A stretch of 64,000 nt of DNA from Reichenbachiella faecimaris (GCF_900176375.1 NZ_FWYF01000004.1:310001-374000), one strand, 5' to 3'; shown: positions 16,714 to 26,372, counted from the first letter of the stretch. Notes: generated by a model not told the origin, from the sequence alone. Translations and numbers: made by a program.

Positions 16714-17526
16714 TTACTTGGTCATCTGATCGATAATGTCTTGCGTGATTCCTGATGAAGAGAATCCACCATCATGCATCAAATTTTGCATAGTGACCAT
16801 CTTGGTCAAGTCTGAGAACATAGAGATGCAATAGTCTGCACATGACTCAGCAGACGCATTGCCTAGTGGTGACATCTTCTCTGCATAATCCATGAATACA
16901 TCAAATCCGCCTACACCCGAGCCAGCTGTGGTCATGGTAGGAGACTGAGAAATCGTGTTCACTCTTACTTTTTTCAATCTGGCAAATCTTTCACCATAGC
17001 TGCGGGCGATAGACTCCAGCATGGCCTTAGCCTGTGCCATATCTGAATAATCTGGGAACGTTCTTTGTGCAGCAATGTAAGTCAAAGCCAAGATAGAACC
17101 CCACTCATTCATGGCTTCTTGCTTCTCAGCAACTGCCATTACTTTGTGAAATGAAATCGCTGAGATGTCCATGGTCTTGAGCATCCAGTCGTAGTTCAAA
17201 TCGCCATATTCTTTATTTTTTCTCACATTCGGGCTCATGCCGATCGAGTGTAATACGAAATCCAATTTTCCGCCTAAAACTTCCTGAGACTTGGTGAAAA
17301 GGTTTTCCAAATCTTCTACAGAGGTCGCATCAGCAGGAATTACTTCAGCTCCACATTGCTCAGCCAATTGGTTGATCGCACCCATTCTCAGGGCAATTGG
17401 TGCATTGGTCAATGTAAACGAAGCACCTTGTTCGTTTGCTTTCAAAGCCACTTTCCACGCAATTGAATTTTCGTCCAAAGCACCAAAAATGATCCCTCTT
17501 TTTCCTTTTAATAGATTATTAGACAT
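16714..17526 (-). CDS. fabI: Enoyl-[acyl-carrier-protein] reductase (NADH), FabI type
   Basis: 270 residues, short-chain dehydrogenase fold. The N-terminus MSNNLLKGKRGIIFGALDEN carries the FabI-type nucleotide loop. The catalytic residues match E. coli FabI spacing exactly: Tyr150, Tyr160 and Lys167 (TYIAAQRTFPDYSDMAQAK). The enzyme reduces the enoyl-ACP double bond in each round of fatty-acid elongation and is the target of triclosan. Upstream on its strand a degenerate AGTAGTT tandem run (about 17575-17600) separates it from recN. Confidence 0.97.
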   Translation of the reverse strand: MSNNLLKGKRGIIFGALDENSIAWKVALKANEQGASFTLTNAPIALRMGAINQLAEQCGAEVIPADATSVEDLENLFTKSQEVLGGKLDFVLHSIGMSPNVRKNKEYGDLNYDWMLKTMDISAISFHKVMAVAEKQEAMNEWGSILALTYIAAQRTFPDYSDMAQAKAMLESIARSYGERFARLKKVRVNTISQSPTMTTAGSGVGGFDVFMDYAEKMSPLGNASAESCADYCISMFSDLTKMVTMQNLMHDGGFSSSGITQDIIDQMTK

Positions 17527-17611
17527 TTGATTTAGTTTCTATTTGTTATAAAATCGTAAAGATAATTGTTAGACGCTAGTAGTTAGTAGTTAGTAGCTAG
17601 AAATGTCCATA

Positions 17612-19267
17612 TCACTCCATTTCAATCAATTCCTTGGCACTGTTTCGCGCTGTATCAGAAGGATTCTCTCCTCCGATCATTTTAGCTATTTCTTCAAGAC
17701 GATCCGCAGGTTCCAGCTTACGAATCATACTTTCGGCCTTTTCGGCTTCATTATTTTTATACACAAAATAGTGCGCCTGACCACGAGCGGCAATCTGAGG
17801 TAAATGACTAATTGAAATGATCTGGTGATTCGTGGACATACGTCGCATCATATTCGCCATTTTCAAGGCAATCTCACCAGAAACTCCTGTATCTATCTCA
17901 TCAAAGACTACAGTTGGCATAGCTGTTTTACTTGCCAGCAAATATTTGATACAGAACATAAGTCTTGAAAATTCTCCTCCTGACGCTACATTGCCCACAG
18001 GCTCAGGTTTGATACCTTTGTTGGCGCTGAATAGGATTTCAATCTCATCAATCCCTAATTTCCAGGGTTCTACCCTTTTATAGACAAACGCTACATGACC
18101 GTCAGGCATTCCTACCTCTGCCAAAAGACCATTCAGTGAGATTGAAAATGTATCGATCACGCTGCGACGCTTTTCCGAAAGGAGTTCGGCTGATTTGATC
18201 AACTGCTTTTTCAACCTTTCGCTTTCAGCTTTCAATTCCTTAATCTCTTCTTCAAGGTTGATAGCTCCTATAGTTTCTCTTTCTAGCTGTGTTTGAATTT
18301 TGACCAAGCCTTCTACATCTGCTACCTTATGCTTTTGCTGTAACTTATATATCAAGTCTAATCTTTGACTTACTTCCTCTAGTCGTGCAGGATTGTGTTC
18401 AACATTTTCCTGAATATTGACGATATCGCGAACAATATCGACAATCTCTTCTGTAGCAGATTCAAACCTTGAACTCAAGGTTTCCAACTCTTTTGAAAAA
18501 CCAGAAATATTTTTTAATGCACTTGCTGCTTCCTTCAAACGATCATTGATAGCCACATCACTTTCATCAAACTCTACTGAAATTTGCGAAAGTTTTAGTT
18601 TAATTTCTTCTGCATGTTCGAGCAACTTGAGCTCTTCTTCCAGCTCAGCCTGTTCGGATGCTTTTAGATGGGCAGCAACTAATTCGTCTAGTAAGTATTT
18701 CTTGTAGTCTTCATCTGTTTTAGAATTCTTTTCTTCTTCAAGCAGATCCGCAAGCTTTTTAGACAATTGAGTGAAGGCTATGTAGTCAGATTGGAATTGT
18801 TGGAGTTCCTTCGCAGTTTGCGCGAAGTCATCTATCAGTTTCACCTTCACTGACTTATTCCCTAACTGTATGCTTTCGTTCTGAGAATGTATATCAATCA
18901 ATCGTAAGCCCACAGTTTTCATTACCTCAAGCGTAACTGGCACGTCATTGATAAATGCTCTTGATTTCCCTTTGGAATTGATCTCTCTACGAATAATGGA
19001 TGAAGACTCATAATCTAGGTCTTCCTCTTCGAAAAGTGCTTGTAGACCAAGTTTTGAAATATCAAATTCCCCTTCTACTACACATTTTTTGTCCTTGTCT
19101 AGAAGTGCTTTAGTATCTGCTCGATTGCCTAGTAGTAGTCCTACTGCGCCAAGCATGATCGACTTACCAGCGCCAGTTTCTCCCGTAATAATGTTCAATC
19201 CTGCATCTGGCTCGAGTTGTAGTTTCTTTATCAGGGCATAATTAGTGATGGACAAACTGGAGATCAT
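17612..19267 (-). CDS. recN: DNA repair protein RecN
   Basis: 551 residues. An SMC-like ATPase: Walker A GETGAGKS at residues 29-36, a long central coiled coil rich in Glu/Lys (about 150-370), then the ABC signature VASGGEFSRLMFCIKYLL, Walker B PTVVFDEIDTGVSGE, and HQIISISHLPQIAARG. RecN helps align and repair double-strand breaks. It is of normal length for the family and sits in the conserved recN-DUF4835-coaBC block. A -7-like TATTTTTG lies upstream on its strand at 19310-19303, so it may have its own promoter. Confidence 0.97.
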   Translation of the reverse strand: MISSLSITNYALIKKLQLEPDAGLNIITGETGAGKSIMLGAVGLLLGNRADTKALLDKDKKCVVEGEFDISKLGLQALFEEEDLDYESSSIIRREINSKGKSRAFINDVPVTLEVMKTVGLRLIDIHSQNESIQLGNKSVKVKLIDDFAQTAKELQQFQSDYIAFTQLSKKLADLLEEEKNSKTDEDYKKYLLDELVAAHLKASEQAELEEELKLLEHAEEIKLKLSQISVEFDESDVAINDRLKEAASALKNISGFSKELETLSSRFESATEEIVDIVRDIVNIQENVEHNPARLEEVSQRLDLIYKLQQKHKVADVEGLVKIQTQLERETIGAINLEEEIKELKAESERLKKQLIKSAELLSEKRRSVIDTFSISLNGLLAEVGMPDGHVAFVYKRVEPWKLGIDEIEILFSANKGIKPEPVGNVASGGEFSRLMFCIKYLLASKTAMPTVVFDEIDTGVSGEIALKMANMMRRMSTNHQIISISHLPQIAARGQAHYFVYKNNEAEKAESMIRKLEPADRLEEIAKMIGGENPSDTARNSAKELIEME

Positions 19268-19373
19268 GAATTGGCTTTCTTTTCTTGAAGTGACAATGAG
19301 GTCAAAAATAAATACTTTCGAGATATGTTGGCTTAATCTTTTTCAAAGTTTGTACAACGAAAAAGATACTAAA

Positions 19374-20282
19374 TCAGTTTTCCAAGATCTTCTTAAACTC
19401 TTCCGTTTTTGCCGGCTCTAATGCTTTGAGAATATCATAAACTTCGCGTCGTTCAGCTAAGTTTCCCTGTGAAAAGATACTCACAATTTCGTCCATTTTT
19501 GCATCCAGAAACGAAATGATCATAATCGAACGAGGCTTGGCCCTATTCACGGCCTGTACCTTTTTTAAAGCCTCCAAAATATTCGTTCGGGCAGTTTCTG
19601 GATCTTCTGCCATCAAATCCAATCCTTTGAGATGATATTCATAAGTCACTTCACGCATGGGTTCCATCACCTGATCTATGCTATTCTGCGCCCACCAGTA
19701 TCTATTTCTTACACTATTGAACTGATCCCAACCTGCAAACCCAGATTGTTGGGCATTGTTTACCACCTGCCAGGCCGCCTCGTAATACTGCTGCCCTCCC
19801 AAGTTTTCAAATGAGTCATAGTCATTGGCCAAAATCATATAGGCATAAAATCCAAGCATGGAAGTGATATTCGACAGGAAAGTATTTGGTTGGAAATCCA
19901 AAGGCTGAGATTCTGTATACTCAAAGTTGAAGTCTCGATCTGCAAAGTTGATCAAGACTGCTTCGTAAGTTGAATTATATACAGGACGAGCGGCAACTAC
20001 CTGTACCGTGGCTTGAAAATTACCTATGGAAGGTTGGGATTCCAGCGTAATATTGATACCACAACTGATGCGCTCATCGTTTTCAAATCGCTCTTCTGCC
20101 CACTTTCTATCATTGAGAAATTTGGCAAATTCAACCTCCATTTCCTCGAAAACTCTACGTTCTGTAGATTCTATCTGAATAGACTCCACATTCACTTGAC
20201 AGTTCAATTCCTGGGCATAGCCAACAGAAAATGAAGCCATCAGAAACAGTAGAAATAAAATACTAGGATAGGATTTTTTCAT
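19374..20282 (-). CDS. DUF4835 family protein (PorD-like)
   Basis: 302 residues from the ATG at 20282, which opens a signal peptide (MKKSYPSILFLLFLMASFSVGYAQ); the frame is open much further upstream but inside coaBC. The body starts ELNCQVNVESIQIESTERRVFEEMEVEFAKFLNDRKW and contains FYAYMILANDYDSF, the standard DUF4835 pattern. Some annotations name this family PorD and link it to type IX secretion; I cannot confirm that from sequence. The gene overlaps coaBC by 20 bp, indicating one transcript. Confidence 0.9.
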   Translation of the reverse strand: MKKSYPSILFLLFLMASFSVGYAQELNCQVNVESIQIESTERRVFEEMEVEFAKFLNDRKWAEERFENDERISCGINITLESQPSIGNFQATVQVVAARPVYNSTYEAVLINFADRDFNFEYTESQPLDFQPNTFLSNITSMLGFYAYMILANDYDSFENLGGQQYYEAAWQVVNNAQQSGFAGWDQFNSVRNRYWWAQNSIDQVMEPMREVTYEYHLKGLDLMAEDPETARTNILEALKKVQAVNRAKPRSIMIISFLDAKMDEIVSIFSQGNLAERREVYDILKALEPAKTEEFKKILEN

Positions 20283-21465
20283 GAACGCAGTTAAGAATGT
20301 CATTGGCCACTTCTTGCTTTGATTTAAGTTCAAAGTACTTTGGTTTTTGATCAACGCTGAAGATAGTAATTTTATTAGTATCCACGGAAAATCCAGCGCC
20401 ATTATCATTCAAAGAATTGAGTACGATAAGATCGAAGTTCTTTTTAGCCAGCTTCTCCTGAGCATACAGCTCTTCCTTCTCAGTCTCCAAAGCAAATCCT
20501 ACATTGATCTGATGAGCTAATTTTCGCTTACCCATTTCAGCCGCAATATCCTTATTCTTGATCAATTCGATAGTCATGGACTCGCCAGTCTTTTTTATCT
20601 TTTCTTCAGCAGGGGCGGCAGGTTTATAATCAGCAACTGCAGCAGCAAAAATGGCGATATCAGTTTGGTCATAAGCATCAGAAACTGCCTGATACATTTC
20701 ATCTGCAGATGATACACTTGTGAGTGTAATAGCACTTGATGTGATTTGATAATTGCCTGGCCCAGCAATCAATTCTACGTGAGCCCCTTCATTGGCCATG
20801 GCATGCGCCAGTGCCAATCCCATTTTGCCCGATGAATGATTGCCAATAAAACGGACGGGGTCAATTTTCTCGTAGGTAGGTCCAGCAGTGATCAATACTT
20901 GCTTACCTACGAATCTTTTTTTTTTAGTGAAGTGTGTTTCAATTTGAGCAAACAGCAATTCGGGTTCTGCCATTCTGCCCTCTCCTACCAAACCACTGGC
21001 TAGTTCTCCATGAGCAGCATCCAACACTTGATGTCCAAAAGATTGCAAGGTTTTTAGGTTATTAAGTGTTGCCGGATGCTTATACATATCCAAGTCCATG
21101 GCTGGAGCTATCATGACCGGACACTTTGCAGATAGGTAAGTGGCCATCAACAGATTATCGCATAAGCCATGAGCCATTTTTGCCAAAGTGTTGGCACTGG
21201 CAGGTGCTATTACAAACAAATCTGCCCATAGTCCCAATTCGACATGGTTTTCCCATTGTCCCTGATCATCTTTTTCAAATGAAGAGACCGCAGGATTTTT
21301 AGAAAGTGTGGATAGCGTCAGTGGCGTAATGAAAGTTTTGGCAGATGAAGTCATTACAACCTTTACTTCACAGCCAGCTTTGATCAGGAGCCTGATCAGA
21401 AGAGCGGATTTGTATGCGGCAATACTGCCGCATACTCCTAGTAATATTTTCTTCCCCGTTAGCAT
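20263..21465 (-). CDS. coaBC: Bifunctional phosphopantothenoylcysteine decarboxylase / phosphopantothenate-cysteine ligase
   Basis: 400 residues. The N-terminal CoaC flavoprotein half has KKILLGVCGSIAAYKSA, the catalytic-His motif ENHVELGLWAD, PASANTLAKMAHGLCDNLL and the lid GLVGEGRMAEP. The C-terminal CoaB half begins VLITAGPTYEKIDPVRFIGNHSSGKMG and has AAAVADYKP and the lysine-rich EEKIKKTGE. It makes 4'-phosphopantetheine from 4'-phosphopantothenate and cysteine on the route to coenzyme A. It is 11 bp after the omega gene and overlaps the DUF4835 gene. Confidence 0.97.
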   Translation of the reverse strand: MLTGKKILLGVCGSIAAYKSALLIRLLIKAGCEVKVVMTSSAKTFITPLTLSTLSKNPAVSSFEKDDQGQWENHVELGLWADLFVIAPASANTLAKMAHGLCDNLLMATYLSAKCPVMIAPAMDLDMYKHPATLNNLKTLQSFGHQVLDAAHGELASGLVGEGRMAEPELLFAQIETHFTKKKRFVGKQVLITAGPTYEKIDPVRFIGNHSSGKMGLALAHAMANEGAHVELIAGPGNYQITSSAITLTSVSSADEMYQAVSDAYDQTDIAIFAAAVADYKPAAPAEEKIKKTGESMTIELIKNKDIAAEMGKRKLAHQINVGFALETEKEELYAQEKLAKKNFDLIVLNSLNDNGAGFSVDTNKITIFSVDQKPKYFELKSKQEVANDILNCVHEKILS

Positions 21466-21476
21466 TGGGGGGCGTA

Positions 21477-21800
21477 TTAAATTTCGATGCCGCCTTCTTC
21501 TTTTACCGCGTCTCTAACTAAGATTTTTCCTTCAGAAAATTCTTCGATAGCCACGATAGTAGGCTTTGGCATTCTTTCGTAAAACTTAGAAATTTCGATT
21601 TGCTCTCTGTTTTCGAAGATTTCTTCTAGGTTGTCCACAGTAGATGCAAATTCCGCTAATTTCCCGCTCAACTCTTCTCTTACGTTAGAAGAAATTTGTC
21701 TAGCTCTTTTAGAAATTACATTTAGAGACTTGTAAATATTGCCAGTAGTAGTTGACAAATCAGTAATATCTCTTGTTACAATTGATGGTTTAACCGCCAT
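21477..21800 (-). CDS. rpoZ: RNA polymerase omega subunit (Rpb6-like, Bacteroidota type)
   Basis: 107 residues. It opens MAVKPSIVTRDITDLSTTTGNIYKSLNVISKRARQI, a form of the omega/Rpb6 core where the central helix SLNVISKRARQI corresponds to the conserved omega motif, followed by an acidic helix and a C-terminal tail. In this phylum omega is diverged and is annotated as an Rpb6-family protein. It stabilises the beta-prime subunit in the polymerase. The position between bamD and coaBC is conserved in Bacteroidota and supports the call. Confidence 0.92.
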   Translation of the reverse strand: MAVKPSIVTRDITDLSTTTGNIYKSLNVISKRARQISSNVREELSGKLAEFASTVDNLEEIFENREQIEISKFYERMPKPTIVAIEEFSEGKILVRDAVKEEGGIEI

Positions 21801-21802
21801 TA

Positions 21803-22618
21803 TTATGAATTTTTAGATAATTTTTCCATTTGATCCAGTGACTCCACATAAAACTTCTCAGCCTTTTTTACGAAATCACTATCAGGGTACTTGTCTACGA
21901 ACTCTTCATAGAGTTCTATAGTTTTCCCGAACCGTTCTTTTTGCTTAGAGCGAATACTCTGCTTCGCATAGCTAAACTCTGAATCGACTGCATAATACAG
22001 AATTTCTTCATTTAGTTTAGAATCGGGAAATTCATCAGCGAAAGTCTCGAACGCCACCCGAGCAGCTTCCCATCTTTCCAACTTATGATATTGCTTGGCA
22101 TTTTCAAATGCCTTTTTCTCTAATTTTCTTTGCAGCTCGTCAATATATTTGGTGGCTGGCTCTGCATATTCACTATAAGGGTTTCTATTGATGAAAACCT
22201 GAAACTCGTTGATCGCAGTGTATGTACTACTCTGATCCAAGTTGTAGTCTGGACTTTGTAGATACGCTGAATAGGCGGACATGTAAGCCGCTTCTATAGC
22301 CCACTCACTCCTGGAGTATATAGTTGCAAATTCTTTGAAATAGCTTCCGCTAAGGATATATTGTCTTTGGTGATAGTAGGAATATGCTCTGTAGAAGCTT
22401 GCTTTTTCTGCGTCAAGGGTACCTTTGATGATCGGCAAAACCTGATCAAACAAAACGGCAGCCTTGTAGTATTCCTCTTCTTCGTAGTAGCGAAGTGCAG
22501 CCTCATATTTCAACTGCCAATCTGTACTTTTTTGTAGTCTTTTGAATTCACTACAAGAAATAGCCAAAATTGCCGCAAAAACCAGTACAAAATTCCCTAA
22601 AACCCTCATTTTTCGCAT
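21803..22618 (-). CDS. bamD: Outer-membrane assembly lipoprotein BamD
   Basis: 271 residues. A lipoprotein signal with lipobox (LAISCSEF) is followed by five TPR-like helical pairs, starting YEAALRYYEEEEYYKAAVLFDQVLP and ending IELYEEFVDKYPDSDFVKKAEKFYVESL, the BamD arrangement. BamD is the essential lipoprotein partner of BamA in inserting outer-membrane barrels. It lies 2 bp before the omega gene on the minus strand. A -7 box TATATTTG with an upstream TTG lies just before it, so bamD probably heads the bamD-omega-coaBC-DUF4835 transcript. Confidence 0.95.
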   Translation of the reverse strand: MRKMRVLGNFVLVFAAILAISCSEFKRLQKSTDWQLKYEAALRYYEEEEYYKAAVLFDQVLPIIKGTLDAEKASFYRAYSYYHQRQYILSGSYFKEFATIYSRSEWAIEAAYMSAYSAYLQSPDYNLDQSSTYTAINEFQVFINRNPYSEYAEPATKYIDELQRKLEKKAFENAKQYHKLERWEAARVAFETFADEFPDSKLNEEILYYAVDSEFSYAKQSIRSKQKERFGKTIELYEEFVDKYPDSDFVKKAEKFYVESLDQMEKLSKNS

Positions 22619-22625
22619 AAGCCTG

Positions 22626-22655
22626 CAAATATAGCTTCTTTAGTTTAATAACAAT
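22626..22655 (-). promoter_or_regulatory. Putative promoter of the bamD unit
   Basis: On the minus strand TATATTTG (22633-22626) matches the Bacteroidota -7 consensus, and a TTG ends 18 nt upstream (ATTG at 22655-22652), close to the normal 19-nt spacing. It would place the transcript start within about 10 bp of the bamD start codon. Confidence 0.5.
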
Positions 22656-22693
22656 AAATTTTTGACATGAGATTCAATCATCCTTCGAGCCAT

Positions 22694-24367
22694 TTATCGC
22701 TCTTTTGGTAAATGTGGCTGGGCCTCGTTTAGTTGCTTCAATACTTCATTTTTATCTCTTTTTTTCAACTCTTGTTTGACTTTTTTGACGGCTTCTGGAT
22801 GATCTTCAACTAATTCTCTTGCTCTCTTTTCCAAGTTATCTTTCTTTGTTACCTTATCTCCAGGATGATAGTAGGTGGCTACTTCATACAACTCTGGTCG
22901 CTCATCCGCTCTCCAGTCAAACTCATCCAGAAACATTTGGTCTTCTTCCAGTTCATGAGGGGGAATGAATTTAGCCTCTGGTTGTGTATAAAAGGAGATA
23001 TTGTTCATGATGTTGTTTTTGAAACGCAGGGTCATGGCACTACAAAAGATCTTGTTCATGCCTATCATCAGGCTATCTCCTTTGAGTACGAAGTAATGAC
23101 TTTCTCCATTACCATTAATATCCATATCCTGAATATCACCAAACTCATTGAAATTGCCAGTCATCTTTCTGCCCTTGATTTGATTGTGCTGCCCAAGTGT
23201 ATCTATGGATATCAAAAATGCATTTCTTCTCAGTGTCATGATCTTCAAGATATCTTCTTCAAAGAATAAATCAATACTATCAGAAACCATCTGACTGTTT
23301 TTGTTCCAGATTACGGGATCATTGTACATGTGGATGGTGGAGTCGGATAGAAAATACGCCACTGAGTCACATTTACCTTGCATATTTAGCTTGTACATGA
23401 GGATATTATGAAAAGCCAGAATTCTCTCTTTGTCCTTGTCTACATGCTCTATGGAGACCAAGGTATCTGATGCCATAAAAAATGTATCCTGCCGCATCAC
23501 ACGTTTCATCAAGGGCCGACCATAAACAGTACTTATGCCTTTGTTTTTTTCATATACGGCCTTATCTCCCAGTATGTATATATCATCCTTTTTAGAAGTC
23601 ATCACTACATTTCCTTTGGCCGTATAAATCTTCTTTTTGTCGTCAATGAAAATTTCATCACCAGTCACTGTATAGTTTTTGGTTTCTATGGTACCCTCAT
23701 CAAAAATGGTTTGATCTTGAGCCGTTCTAAATTTTCCTCCATCCGCATCTACTGTTGTTCCATCCTTCTTTTCAATATAAGTTGGCCCTTTTGTTACGGC
23801 CACTTTCGAAATAGAAGAGTATTCAAGCGTATCCGCTTTTAGGTTAAAATCAGGCGCAACCAGCAATACTTTCTTATAGAAAAATGCCTGGCTGCTTTTA
23901 GAGTGATACACTCCGTAAGTACTGGTCAGTGTATTTCGCTCATCTACTAGCTTTCCATGCTCTTTGAATTCTCCAACTTCAGTAACCAGATTATAATCCA
24001 AAATATCTGTATAAAGCACCTTCCTACCTTTGCGATAGACCACATCTTCACGAAGCAGAGCCATGCCTTCGTCTCCTTTGTAAATCAATTTCTTAGATGT
24101 GATGGTCACAGAATCATCCACAATACGAACGCGACCAAACGCCTCCATCTCATTGGATCTTGAATAAAAATAGGCTGAATCGCAATACACAGTGGTAGAC
24201 TCCTGGGTGAAAACCACGTTATGCAAAAGTTTTTTGAATCGCACCCTGCCATCTCGCGCATTGGTCAATCGGTCGGCTTTATATTTTATCTTATCCCCCT
24301 TCTGTGCCCATACAGCATTAGAAAAGGTCAAAGCACAAACCAACCAAAACAGATATATATTTCGCAT
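22694..24367 (-). CDS. OstA/LptA-like periplasmic protein
   Basis: 557 residues from the ATG at 24367, which opens a signal peptide (MRNIYLFWLVCALTFSNAVWAQ); an in-frame start 21 bp upstream is less likely. The protein is a long run of beta strands with repeated OstA-type units (VYCDSAYFYSRSNEMEAFGRVRIVDDSVTITSKKLIYKG; YTVTGDEIFIDDKKKIYTAKGNVVMTSKKDDIYILGDKAVYEK). OstA/LptA proteins form the bridge that carries lipopolysaccharide across the periplasm. The Bacteroidota form is about three times longer than LptA and lacks the LptD barrel. The C-terminus is charged and helical. Confidence 0.88.
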   Translation of the reverse strand: MRNIYLFWLVCALTFSNAVWAQKGDKIKYKADRLTNARDGRVRFKKLLHNVVFTQESTTVYCDSAYFYSRSNEMEAFGRVRIVDDSVTITSKKLIYKGDEGMALLREDVVYRKGRKVLYTDILDYNLVTEVGEFKEHGKLVDERNTLTSTYGVYHSKSSQAFFYKKVLLVAPDFNLKADTLEYSSISKVAVTKGPTYIEKKDGTTVDADGGKFRTAQDQTIFDEGTIETKNYTVTGDEIFIDDKKKIYTAKGNVVMTSKKDDIYILGDKAVYEKNKGISTVYGRPLMKRVMRQDTFFMASDTLVSIEHVDKDKERILAFHNILMYKLNMQGKCDSVAYFLSDSTIHMYNDPVIWNKNSQMVSDSIDLFFEEDILKIMTLRRNAFLISIDTLGQHNQIKGRKMTGNFNEFGDIQDMDINGNGESHYFVLKGDSLMIGMNKIFCSAMTLRFKNNIMNNISFYTQPEAKFIPPHELEEDQMFLDEFDWRADERPELYEVATYYHPGDKVTKKDNLEKRARELVEDHPEAVKKVKQELKKRDKNEVLKQLNEAQPHLPKER

Positions 24368-24520
24368 AATGAAATTAATAAGGGGCAAAACTACATGGAA
24401 ACCTTGAGATAAATAAACAATAAAACAATCCTGTCCACGAGCAAATCTGATACCAATTGCAGCGTTGTTCTTTCGCTTCCCTAACGAAAAAAAACTAAGT
24501 TTGATTAAAAATTCTACAGG

Positions 24521-25855
24521 TTGAGCACATTACTCAAATCATTCGAAAGATTCATCAAAAAAGAAAGGCTCTTTGTTCTGGAAGATAGCCTATTGGTTGC
24601 TGTTAGTGGCGGGGTTGATTCTGTGGTGTTAGTTCATCTTTTGAAGTCTTTGGGATATGATCTGACTCTTGCCCATTGCAACTTTCAATTGAGAGGTGAG
24701 GAATCTGATCTGGACGCCTCTTTTGTGAAGTCTTTAGGGAAATCTTACGATTCAGAAGTACTCGTTGAAAAATTTGACACAAAGGGCTACGCTACTGAGC
24801 ACCAAGTATCCACTCAAATGGCCGCAAGGCATTTGAGGTACGATTGGTTTGAAAAGCTCCTCACTGATCACAAATACCTATTGACCGCGCATCACGCCAA
24901 TGACCATACAGAAACGATGCTCTACAATCTGACTAAGGGAACTGGTATTTCCGGATTGCGCGGCATCCCCTTACGAAATGACAAAATAAGGAGACCCCTT
25001 CTTTTTACTAAAAGAGAAGAAATAGAGACCTATGCCAAAACAAACCAATTGGCTTGGCGGGAAGATGCTTCTAATCAGGAAGATAAATACAGTCGCAACC
25101 ACTTGCGCTTAAATGTAATTCCTGAACTCAAAAAAATCAACCCCAGTCTGGAGCAGACCATGCTACAAAACAGCCTGAGATTTGAGGCACTAGAAAAACT
25201 TCTGGCAAATGAAGTCTCCACGATCAAGCATAAACATCTAACTCAAAGTAGCCATAGCTTTTCGTTGGGATTGGACTGGTACGACCACTCAAAAGGTGGG
25301 CTTTCGATACTGGTTGAATTACTCAAAGGATTTGGGTTCATTTTTGATCAATGTCTTTCAATTGAAGAAGCCATAGCTTCTCAAACAGTAGGCAAACAGT
25401 TTTATTCCGAAAAGTATGTGCTCGCAACAGACAGAGGAAAAATCCAGATCGTGTTACGCACATCTGACGAATCATTTTCACTGGAGATTGATAAAGAGGC
25501 TTGCTCAGCCACCACACCTTACGCAGACTTCATGATTGAGACCAGAGACAAACCCAAAGAATGGTCAAAGGAGGCAACCGTTGCTTGTCTGGATGCAGAC
25601 TGTATCCAACACCCCCTGAAAGTCAGAAGTTGGGAACAGGGGGACTTCTTCTATCCCTTGGGCATGACGGGCAAAAAAAAGCTCAGTGATTTTATGATTG
25701 ATGAGAAAATTCCCGTAAACTTGAAATCACGGGTAACACTATTCGAATCAGATGGAAACATCATCTGGGTAGCAGGTTACCGAATAGACGATCGATACAA
25801 AGTCACACCAAAAACCAAGCGTGTATTGATCATTAAAATGACCCATCATGTTTAA
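24521..25855 (+). CDS. tilS: tRNA(Ile)-lysidine synthase
   Basis: 444 residues starting at a TTG codon; no ATG lies early enough to keep the N-terminal helix (LLKSFERFIKKERLF) that precedes the P-loop. The PP-loop SGGVDS is at residues 29-34, followed by LAHCNFQLRGEESD, LLTAHHANDHTETMLYNL and SRNHLRLNVIPEL, and a C-terminal domain ending in GKKKLSDFMIDEKIP and VWVAGYRIDDRYKV-like sequence. The enzyme puts lysidine at C34 of tRNA-Ile(CAU) so that it reads AUA. A -7-like TAAGTTTG at 24496-24503 gives a very short leader and supports the TTG start. Confidence 0.95.
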   Translation: MSTLLKSFERFIKKERLFVLEDSLLVAVSGGVDSVVLVHLLKSLGYDLTLAHCNFQLRGEESDLDASFVKSLGKSYDSEVLVEKFDTKGYATEHQVSTQMAARHLRYDWFEKLLTDHKYLLTAHHANDHTETMLYNLTKGTGISGLRGIPLRNDKIRRPLLFTKREEIETYAKTNQLAWREDASNQEDKYSRNHLRLNVIPELKKINPSLEQTMLQNSLRFEALEKLLANEVSTIKHKHLTQSSHSFSLGLDWYDHSKGGLSILVELLKGFGFIFDQCLSIEEAIASQTVGKQFYSEKYVLATDRGKIQIVLRTSDESFSLEIDKEACSATTPYADFMIETRDKPKEWSKEATVACLDADCIQHPLKVRSWEQGDFFYPLGMTGKKKLSDFMIDEKIPVNLKSRVTLFESDGNIIWVAGYRIDDRYKVTPKTKRVLIIKMTHHV

Positions 25856-26372
25856 TCCATTCAAGAAAAAATACAGTATAGAAGAACTTGATCTGATTGC
25901 CTTTTTGGCACAGACCAGACACTTTGAAAAATTGGATGAAGATGAATTGGCTCTTTTTCTTCCAAGTATGTACCTCCGAACCTATCAGCAGGATGAAGTG
26001 GTTTTTTTCTCAGGCGACCCTAGTCATGCCCTTTACATTATCAAAAAAGGATCTGTATCTCTTTCCATAGATGTAAATGACAAATTTGAGCAATTGGCAG
26101 AGTCGCATAGAGGAGGCATATTTGGTGATAATAGCCTGATAGAAGATGCCAAAAGGATTTACACGACAGTGATTACCTCTGAGAAGGCACAGCTATATGT
26201 CCTACCCCAAATCAATCTACTCGAAATCTTTCAATCACATCCAGAGGTGAAGGCCAAAATGATGAGCGCCTTTTCTGAGATTTACAATGAGTACACCACT
26301 CAACTTTTCAAAACCTACAAGTCTCACTTCGGGTTCTTTGAACTGAGCAAAGTCTACCAGGGAAAAATCTAA
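25848..26372 (+). CDS. Cyclic-nucleotide-binding-fold protein without DNA-binding domain
   Basis: 174 residues, overlapping the tilS end by 8 bp. A cNMP-binding beta roll is clear: YLRTYQQDEVVFFSGDPSHALYIIKKGSVSLSI, then GGIFGDNSLIEDAKRIYTTVITSEKAQLYVLP. After the roll only a helix follows (FSEIYNEYTTQLFKTYKSHFGF), and no helix-turn-helix is present, so this is not a Crp-type regulator. In the phosphate-binding cassette the region after GD lacks a canonical R-x-A (it reads NSLIEDAKRI), so nucleotide binding is uncertain. The role is unknown. Confidence 0.82.
   Translation: MFNPFKKKYSIEELDLIAFLAQTRHFEKLDEDELALFLPSMYLRTYQQDEVVFFSGDPSHALYIIKKGSVSLSIDVNDKFEQLAESHRGGIFGDNSLIEDAKRIYTTVITSEKAQLYVLPQINLLEIFQSHPEVKAKMMSAFSEIYNEYTTQLFKTYKSHFGFFELSKVYQGKI

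Noticed and set aside
17570-17600. AGTAGTT tandem run as a CRISPR or tandem-repeat locus
   Set aside because: Only about three degenerate 7-mers with no spacers; low-complexity DNA between fabI and recN.
20283-20408. Longer start of the DUF4835 gene
   Set aside because: The extension lies inside the coaBC coding region and hides the signal peptide; the start at 20282 is preferred.
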